From Rhizoclosmatium globosum (lineage: Eukaryota > Chytridiomycota > Chytridiomycetes > Chytridiales > Chytriomycetaceae): a DNA stretch of 64,000 bases. The notes beneath the pieces are model-generated. The model was not told the DNA's origin, searched no databases, and saw only the letters and a list, made by a program, of their open reading frames with translations. Shown here in pieces: positions 57,402 to 64,000 of the stretch. A program made the position numbers and the translations under genes. Numbering within the stretch: position 1 is the stretch's first letter; every line of letters starts with the position of its first letter. The DNA is taken from assembly GCA_002104985.1 (NCBI GenBank), contig MCGO01000013.1, forward strand, positions 248,001-312,000, read 5' to 3'.

Positions 57402-58655
57402 TTATTGCTGCTTTTTAGATTCCTTGTTGGCTGCGGCAATCCGAGCCTCCTCTTCCTTGAACCATTTTACAGATCGTTTGATTCCTTCACCCAACGAGAC
57501 TTTCGCCTTGTATCCCAACAACTTCTTGGCCTTGTCAATGTTGTGGTACTTGTTTTGAGTAATGATACGAACTCTGAAGAGAGTGAGAGTTGGGTGGATC
57601 TTCTTGATGGGAGACAAGAGGAGGACAAAGAATTCGACAATGAATGCGAGACCGATGGCGAACCAAGTTGGAAGGACAGTACTCAAAGTATTTTTGGCAC
57701 CGTCTTCGTCAAATACCATCTTTGCGAAGTCCCAGAAAAAGACGGGAGAGTCGTTTGTAATGAAGAAGGCCTTGTGTGGTGTATCGTTTTAGTTGTTGAT
57801 GGCCTATAGATGATCAAAATATAGTACCTGGCCAGCAACACCACTGTTTGGATCATTCAGCTTTTCTGCAGCGATAATATGCGCATCGGCAAGGTTGTCA
57901 ACGTAGGTGTAATCGAAAATGACACTGTTGTCGCCAATCTGAACTTTCGACTTTCCAGTTCTCGCCACATCCAGCATAGTTCTGATACACTGCATATCTC
58001 TTGGACCAAAGATAGCACTGGGTCTCAAGCAAGCGACACGGAAGGATGGAGAGTTTGCCTCAAGCACCATCTTCTCAGCAAGGGCCTTTGTCTCGTTGTA
58101 TGCATCCAAGTGCTTCTCACAGTAAGGCGTTGTTTCATCAGCTTCTTCGAGGGACTGCCCGTTGAAGGAGACTGAGGCCGAGGAGGTGTAAACAAGCTTC
58201 TGGATGCCGAGGTTCTTGCAGGATTGGATGACATTGCGAGTGCCATCGACGTTGACGGCAAAGTATACTTTCGCATCGAGACCGTGTGGGGGCGATGCCT
58301 TTGTGGCCAACGAAGAGAAGAGACGAGGTTATTAGTTGAGTTTAAAACGAAGACAAGAAACCAACCGAGTGGACCACGACGGAGCGGCCTTCGAACGCGC
58401 GCTCGAGATCGGCGGCGTTTGAAATGTCGCCCGTGAAGAATTGCACGCGCGCATCGTCGAAGGTCTTGCGAATGTCAAACACAGCCACGTTGGTCTCGCC
58501 TCGTTCAAGAAGCATTTCAACGATCCGCCGCCCGAGGAAGCCGCAGCCACCAACTACGATCCAGGATTCGGTCTGATTCGATGAAGGGGTAAGGGTTAGC
58601 TGCTATTGGGCGGGTCGCTAAAGACCTGTTGCGGTGGTGTTGTGAGGCCAACCAT
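57402..58655 (-). CDS. ERG26: Sterol 4-alpha-carboxylate 3-dehydrogenase-like (3-beta-HSD family)
   Basis: An extended short-chain dehydrogenase. Exon 1 is only MVGLTTPPQQ (start 58655). A 50-base intron with a CTAAC branch leads to WIVVGGCGFLGRRIVEML, the NAD(P)-binding Gly motif. Further on: VVHSASPP, VNVDGTRNVIQSC, YTSSASVSF, the catalytic YNETKALAEK and LRPSAIFGPRD. A hydrophobic C-terminal segment (WFAIGLAFIVEFFVLLLS) suggests an ER membrane anchor. This layout fits Erg26, which decarboxylates C4-carboxysterols with Erg25 and Erg27 in sterol synthesis. A related 3-beta-HSD-family enzyme cannot be excluded. Three to four exons, frame intact. Confidence 0.8.
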
Positions 58656-58743
58656 TTGTGATCTCTTTTTTGAATGTCGTACGATTCCGTTTTATTACTT
58701 TACTCTGACAGAAACCGAAAAGATTAATACAAGTGAAAAGAAG

Positions 58744-60104
58744 TTAATTGGTCCATCCTTCAACAACTGCTTGTGCAAGCTCTCCTTGATAATCAGAAGA
58801 TAACTCCCAGACCATTGCTCCTCCCAAACCAGCTTCATACGACCAAGCTGCTTTTGCCTTGACAGAAATAGGATCGTCATATCCAATAAAGTAGTTTTGG
58901 TAGTCCCGATACTTGGCAGCGAAGACCGTTGCAGATTCTGCATATTGAAAGTACTCAAAATCCCATCCCTTAGCCACATTCCTTGGTCCATTGACAAGAG
59001 GCGCCTGGGTTTGTCTCCCAAATCCTCCACGAAGAGAGTAGTACATCCACTGTCCAGATAGACCACCACACGAACCGCAAGTGTCACAAGGAGGTTTTGC
59101 ATCCAAATAGTCTCCGTAAACTGTGTCACACGGAATAGGAGATGTATTATTTGGCTGTGCATTGAATGTACTCAAGCAAGGCTGGTACAATCCATTTGTG
59201 TCTCCTTGGTGAAGAACAGACATTGACCGTCCATAAAATGCAATTCCAGTAACCAGTTGACACGCTGGAACACCACGATCTAACCAACCTTGCACAAACG
59301 TTTGAATAGTTTGCGGTCCAGAATTTGCTGCTGGTTCAATAGGATCTCCCATTCCAGGTGCACCAAGCGGCGAATTAAAGTCAGAATAAGCGTTCCAAGA
59401 CCCATAGATATCATACGTCATAAGTCCAAAGTAACTTACATACTTTGCATATTCTGCAGCATAGTTTATATCTCCGGCAGTATATCGCCCAGAATAAGCT
59501 CCAGCCGCGATTGAAATGTGTCTATCATTTCCCAACTCTTCCCTCAACGCCTTCAACAGCTTACAAAATTGGCAGCGTCGTCTGCCCGTGAATCTAGACA
59601 CGATATTCCACCACCGCCGGGAAACTCCCAGTCTAAATCGACACCATCGAATCCATATGTATCCAAGTACGTGTGCAAGTTTTTGGCAAAATTGACAGTA
59701 TATTCAGGGCTTGCAGCGATAGAACTGAAGTTACTTCCTCCCGTCCATCCTCCAACGGAAATCACAGTTCTCATGTTTGGATACTTGTCCCGAACAGGTC
59801 CGTTAAAGATGGGAATCCAAACCGCATCATCTTTGCTAGAATCATTAATACCAAGCTTTCCTGTGATTGGATCTTGAACGTATGTCCAAGCTGGGATGAT
59901 GGTTCCGTTGGCAGACGGAAAGACAAACGAGTATATGATTGCGTCGAAGCCTGTGAGGTTCAGTTTGTCGATTGTGTTCTCGGGTTGTGTTTTCGTTCCC
60001 CAGTTTGCCCAATATCCAATGACTCCAGGAGTTGTGAAGGGTCTGTATGTGAACGCGTCTGCGATTGAACTGAAGAGTGATAATAGGAGAAAGGGATCAA
60101 TGGA
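58744..60104 (-). CDS. GH18 chitinase, copy 1 (5' end unresolved, one frame break)
   Basis: Glycoside hydrolase family 18. TVISVGGWTGGSNFSSIA and the catalytic DxxDxDxE motif FDGVDLDWEFPGG (~59620-59650) are present, as are GLMTYDIYGSW, IAFYGRSM and the C-terminal AMVWELSSDYQGEL. The frame breaks near 59565, where the sister copy reads ANFINILSALRAELG. One extra A in the GTAAG run would restore it. At the 5' end the frame is open to 60104 (a hydrophobic FLLLSLFSSIADA segment like a signal peptide) but has no ATG, so a first exon upstream is likely. A candidate starts near 60187 (MGRLAAARQ), but I cannot fix the junction. About 65-70% identical to copy 2 by eye. Likely secreted. Confidence 0.85.
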
Positions 60105-60291
60105 CCGTTACGGCGCGGAGGCTCAGATTGATGATAGTACGCTGAATAACGTAAATTGTCTGGCGGCAGCGAGTCTACCCATCGTGATGATGTTTCCCAA
60201 GTAGAATTGTCTTGTAAATCAGATGACCGATTTTCAAAAATTATGAGTCTATTATTCCAAAGAAATGTATAATTATATGTGGTAAAGATAT

Positions 60292-61764
60292 TCAACGTCC
60301 CCACCCCGCGACGGCAGCGGCAGCCAACTCCCCTTTATAATCGGACGACAATTCCCACGCCATCACTCCACCCAGCCCAGAAGCTTTCGCCCAAGCACTC
60401 TTTGCCCTGATTGAAAAAGTATCGTCGTATCCAATGAAATAGTTTGTGTAATTGCGGTATTGCGTTGTGAAGAGAGTCGCGGAAGCTGCATACTCGAAAT
60501 ACTGGTACGACCAGCCAAGGGCAGGGGAATCAGGCCCATTCGCAAGTGGTGCTGGAGACTGTCTTCCAAACGCACCGCGAAGAGAATAGTACATCCACTG
60601 CGTGTTGTAACCTCCGAGAATACCGCAAGTATCATATGAAGGCCCGTCCAAATAGTCTCCAATCACTGGAGCGCATGGAGTCGCGAACGTGGACGCAGGA
60701 TCGGAGTTTGCAGCACTTGTACAAGGCTGATAGAGTCCGTTCTGGGTACCTTGAGAAACAACAGACATTGCACGACCATAGAATGCTAAACCAGTCACGA
60801 TTTGCGATTTGTTGACGCCAGATGACGTCCATGAGGCGACATAGTTTTGAATTGCGTATTCTCCGTTAGGATCTTGCTTATTGTTTGGCCCTGGAACACC
60901 AAGAGGTGAATTGAAGTCAGAAGTTCCAAGCCATGCTCCAGTAATATCATATGTCATTAAACCAAAGTAGGAGACGTATTTGGCGTATTCAGACACGTAG
61001 TTCTTTGCGCCAACATTATAACGAGAAGAATCAGCACCTGCTGCAATAGAAATATGACGAGTAGGACCAAGTTCTGCCCGAAGAGCTGATAGAATGTTGA
61101 TGAAATTGGCAGCATCATCCGCAGTGTACTGCAAACAATCGATTGCACCTCCACCAGGATACTCCCAATCCAAGTCAACCCCATCAAACCCATTCGCATC
61201 AATAAACGCATGAATATTCTTTGCGAAATTCGCCGAATAAATCTTGCTTGCCGCAATCGACGAAAAGTTGGTCGACCCAGTCCAACCTCCAATCGAAACA
61301 ACAGTCCTCAACTTTGGATACTTTGATCTCAACCCATTAAAGATTGGAATCCACTTTGCGTCATCAGCGGAAGCGTCTAAGATGACAGACTTGTTTACAT
61401 ACGACCACGATGGGATGATGTTCCCATCTGCTGTCGGGAATATGAAAGAGTAGATGATAGTGTCGAAGCCTTCAAGGTTAAGTTTATCAATTGTGTTTTC
61501 GGGTTGGCTTGCAGTGCCCCAGTTTGCCCAGTACCCAATTACTCCGGGAGTGGTGAATGGACGATACTGGAACGGAGTCGTTGGAGTGGCGCCAGGCGTT
61601 GATGGGGCGCTGGTTGAAGATGATGAGGATGATGTGTTGTTACGGGAGACAACGACTCCGACGACGGTGCCGATCACTGCTACAAGTACAACAACGGCTC
61701 CAACAATCAGTATCACTTTGCGGCGTTGCGGGGGTGCTGCCTTTGAGTCTGTTGGAGGATCCAT
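60292..61764 (-). CDS. GH18 chitinase, copy 2, membrane-anchored
   Basis: A single uninterrupted exon of 490 codons from the ATG at 61764 (MDPPTDSKAAPPQRRK). The basic N-terminus followed by one hydrophobic helix (VILIVGAVVVLVAVIGTVVGVVV) and a Ser/Thr/Pro linker predicts a type II membrane protein with the catalytic domain outside the cell. GH18 motifs: VVSIGGWTGSTNFSSIA, FDGVDLDWEYPGG (~61150-61190, catalytic Glu present), GLMTYDITGAW and MAWELSSDYKGEL. Pairs of Cys around TCGILGG may form a disulfide. The start at 61764 is preferred because the frame upstream lacks membrane-protein character. It may remodel or digest chitin at the cell surface. Same strand as copy 1, 187 bases apart. Confidence 0.93.
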   Translation of the reverse strand: MDPPTDSKAAPPQRRKVILIVGAVVVLVAVIGTVVGVVVSRNNTSSSSSSTSAPSTPGATPTTPFQYRPFTTPGVIGYWANWGTASQPENTIDKLNLEGFDTIIYSFIFPTADGNIIPSWSYVNKSVILDASADDAKWIPIFNGLRSKYPKLRTVVSIGGWTGSTNFSSIAASKIYSANFAKNIHAFIDANGFDGVDLDWEYPGGGAIDCLQYTADDAANFINILSALRAELGPTRHISIAAGADSSRYNVGAKNYVSEYAKYVSYFGLMTYDITGAWLGTSDFNSPLGVPGPNNKQDPNGEYAIQNYVASWTSSGVNKSQIVTGLAFYGRAMSVVSQGTQNGLYQPCTSAANSDPASTFATPCAPVIGDYLDGPSYDTCGILGGYNTQWMYYSLRGAFGRQSPAPLANGPDSPALGWSYQYFEYAASATLFTTQYRNYTNYFIGYDDTFSIRAKSAWAKASGLGGVMAWELSSDYKGELAAAAVAGWGR

Positions 61765-61900
61765 GGTGAGTGGTTTGATTGATTGATTCCGCCACAAAAC
61801 AAAGCCCAACGCTTTCCCTCTTCCTGTCAACCACTTTGCACATCATGTACCAGAAAAGATGTTTATTTTTGAATAGATTATAATAAAACCATGGAAGTTG

Positions 61901-64000
61901 TTAGTCCCAAGTCGAACGTCTCTTCAAGTTTCCAATCATTCCCATCGGAATCAACTCCGTGTTCATAAACTCCAAAGAACCAAAAGCTTCCATCAAAGCA
62001 GGTCCGTAGTAACACAATACCCATCTCCAGTATGGCTTCAACCCACGGCTGTCTTCATCGTCATCAGACCCATCATCGCTTCTTGTTCCAGGATCAGTCA
62101 GCTTCTTTCCGCGCGCAATAAACTTGTCAATTAAGTCATCTAACTCAGGTGTAGACTTTGGTTCAGCTGGTTTCAAGTCAGAATTATCAACAAGGTCGTG
62201 AAATCGTTGTGCCCAGACAGTTCCTCCTCTAGTCTCGCGGTGATGAGCAGCCCACTCGACAAAAGATTTAAACTCAACAAAGACATGCGGGTTTGCGGAA
62301 TCTTTTGTTTCTCTCACACAGGTCCGTTGCTCTGTATCCCAAACACTCTTTTCGGACTCATACTTGACTTTGTCAGAGTTTTCGAGCAGGTAGAAGTAAG
62401 TTTCAGCAACAGGAATAGTGGAATTGAGGCGTAGGTCACGGCGGTACATTTTATCTGTTTTGCCCTCAACAGACTTCCGTGATGCCATCAAATTGATGAA
62501 GGGGTTCTCAAGCCCCAATCCTCCCGCAGTGCTAAACAATTATATTAGCTTGAATTGAATGATTAATAAAGAGAAATACTCACATTGGCCAATGGAACCA
62601 AGCGTCCGGAATTTTCTCATTGCTTAGCGAAGGGAAACGTTCCTTAATCATCGCCTCTACGACTGAGATGGGGTTAGGAAATTCACTCTCATCCTCAGCC
62701 AGAGCAAACACAGCATCCTTAAACGCAACAGAATACACAGTCTTCATCGCAGCCATAATTTCGTCAATATGCTTCAACCCAAACACAGGACTCATCTTTC
62801 CAAAGTTTCTCAAAAAAAAACTCGTGAATTTGTTGAAGACATTGACCCAAATAATGACAGACTTGCACGCACGTAGCTTTTGACGCATGATTTCCGCGTA
62901 GAAGAGAAGCTTACGAGTGCTTACGTGAAAGTGGCCGTCAGAACCTAAAATGAGGAAACCCCATTCACAGGAGAGCTGTGGTAAAGGTGTTGAGCCTGGA
63001 ATTACTTTCACTGTTCCAGCGGTTATCTTGTGTTCCGTCATTGTCAAGCTTTTGATTCCAAGGAGCGCGGTAGGGTGATAAATCGACACAGAACCGCTCT
63101 TGCCCAAGTTGAAGGATACACCAAAAAGTCTCGCGAATTTGTTCATGGATTCCCAGGCACGTATGGCAGTCTCCTCTTCACGTGTCCAAAACCAAATGTC
63201 ATCGTGAATTCTGTGTAACAATACACCACCCAATTTTTCAGTACCCGTCTGGCGGTTTACGTATAAATCCATCAGAGTCAAAACAGCCTCTCCCATTAGC
63301 CGGGAAATCAAGTGGGCAATATGAGTTCCCTGCTTGCAAGTTCTGGTTTGTCCAGAGATAGTGATTGGCGCTTCAAGGTATGTGCGGAAGAACTTGAGCC
63401 AGGTTGGTGGGAGTTGGAAGACCTCAAGGACAGCAAGAACAACATCATGGTTGAGGGACAGTCCAAACGACGCCAAATCTGTTTTGACAACAGTGAAAGG
63501 CTGTGTGAAATGATTGAGGATTAGATTGAAATTTAAACACGAAATCAAACGTGTACCTTGTCCTTGTAAACGGCTTGATGCCATTTTGCCTCAGTCGCAA
63601 TCAACAGCATAAGCTTTTGCATTGGCAATGAGCTAATTTTATCCTCATTTTCCCCTCGCAAGTCATCATACATTCCAGGCGTGTCCGTCACATCACCCGC
63701 AGAAGCCGGAAGCATATTCAAAAAATAGTCATCCAGGAATCGAACAAACCGTTGATCCTGAATTGCCTCTTGTTTTTTGCCACTGTAAGTCCCAGCTTTG
63801 TTCCATACAGTATCAATCTTCTCTGAAGCGAACTGTGATGGAGTGTACTTGAGGAGATTTGTCATTTCAGTTCGGAATTGAATACACCACTGTAATCCAA
63901 TATACTCCAAGAATATCATGGTGCAGATATCGTAGTCAAGGAAGACACGGTGGCGACCTCCAACAGCGGGTCTCACATCTCCAAAGACTCCAGAACTGGG
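61901..64000 (-). CDS. Reverse transcriptase-like host protein (5' partial at window edge)
   Basis: Four visible exons (64000-about 63555, about 63505-62580, about 62530-61901 and possibly one more) encode over 650 residues and continue past the right edge. An RT-type palm is visible: motif A-like VKTDLASFGLSL (~63470), GTHIAHLISRLMGEAVL, and a motif C-like HRIHDDIWFW (~63190), keeping both Asp residues. Length, introns within the frame, and no gag, integrase, endonuclease or terminal repeats nearby argue for a host gene. I associate this HDD-type RT family with single-copy genes in other fungi. The 'rvt' class is a possible name but I cannot confirm it. The function of the family is unclear. 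It is adjacent to, and on the same strand as, chitinase copy 2. Confidence 0.75.

Overview
This window reads as nuclear DNA of a fungus, most probably a zoosporic (chytrid-like) one. Genes are dense and split by short GT-AG introns, mostly about 45-90 bases, often with a CTAAC or TACTAAC branch point (for example in the DNA ligase, eIF3l and ERG26-like genes). Core genes have fungal or opisthokont form: MCM7, DNA ligase I, septin, eIF2-beta, eIF3l, NUP84/NUP107, the EAF1 scaffold of NuA4, and OLE1-type desaturases with a C-terminal cytochrome b5. A CFAP69 homologue (42.2-45.5 kb) argues for a flagellated life stage, because CFAP69 is a ciliary protein. A nicotinamide phosphoribosyltransferase gene (4.4-6.5 kb) is also unusual for a fungus.

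Layout. 0-3.7 kb: two tail-to-tail tectonin-type beta-propeller genes, both with broken frames. 4.4-10.7 kb: NAMPT and NUP84/107 (divergent), then an ankyrin protein. 10.8-11.5 kb: tRNA-Arg(ACG) and tRNA-Gly(GCC). 11.7-14.9 kb: tandem acyl-CoA desaturases. 15.3-18.6 kb: DNA ligase I. 19-24.3 kb: a conserved hypothetical protein, a metallophosphatase, an F-box protein and a sodium/solute-type transporter. 24.6-27.2 kb: a Crinkler-like protein with coiled coil, nuclease-like region and kinase domain. 27.6-31.4 kb: eIF2-beta and eIF3l, divergent from one intergenic region. 31.8-33.1 kb: a TfdA-family dioxygenase. 33.4-36.2 kb: a direct pair of an unidentified ~585-bp repeat flanking a small unknown gene. 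36.3-45.5 kb: septin, EAF1, CFAP69. 45.6-52.8 kb: two S28 peptidases, mitochondrial malonyl-CoA transacylase and two LOG-family genes. 52.9-58.7 kb: an STI1-domain protein, MCM7 and a sterol dehydrogenase. 58.7-61.8 kb: two GH18 chitinases. 61.9-64 kb: a reverse-transcriptase-like host gene cut by the window edge.

Two themes cross the window. First, paralogue pairs are common: tectonin, desaturase, S28 peptidase, LOG, chitinase and the 585-bp repeat each occur twice. Second, many conserved genes, including the core eIF3l, carry single-base frame changes. Those I could place by alignment to family consensus lie mostly in short runs of one base. This points to residual indel errors in the assembly rather than widespread pseudogenes, so several gene models here are joined across apparent frameshifts. 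Exon boundaries were read by eye. Spans are outer limits of the coding region, introns included.
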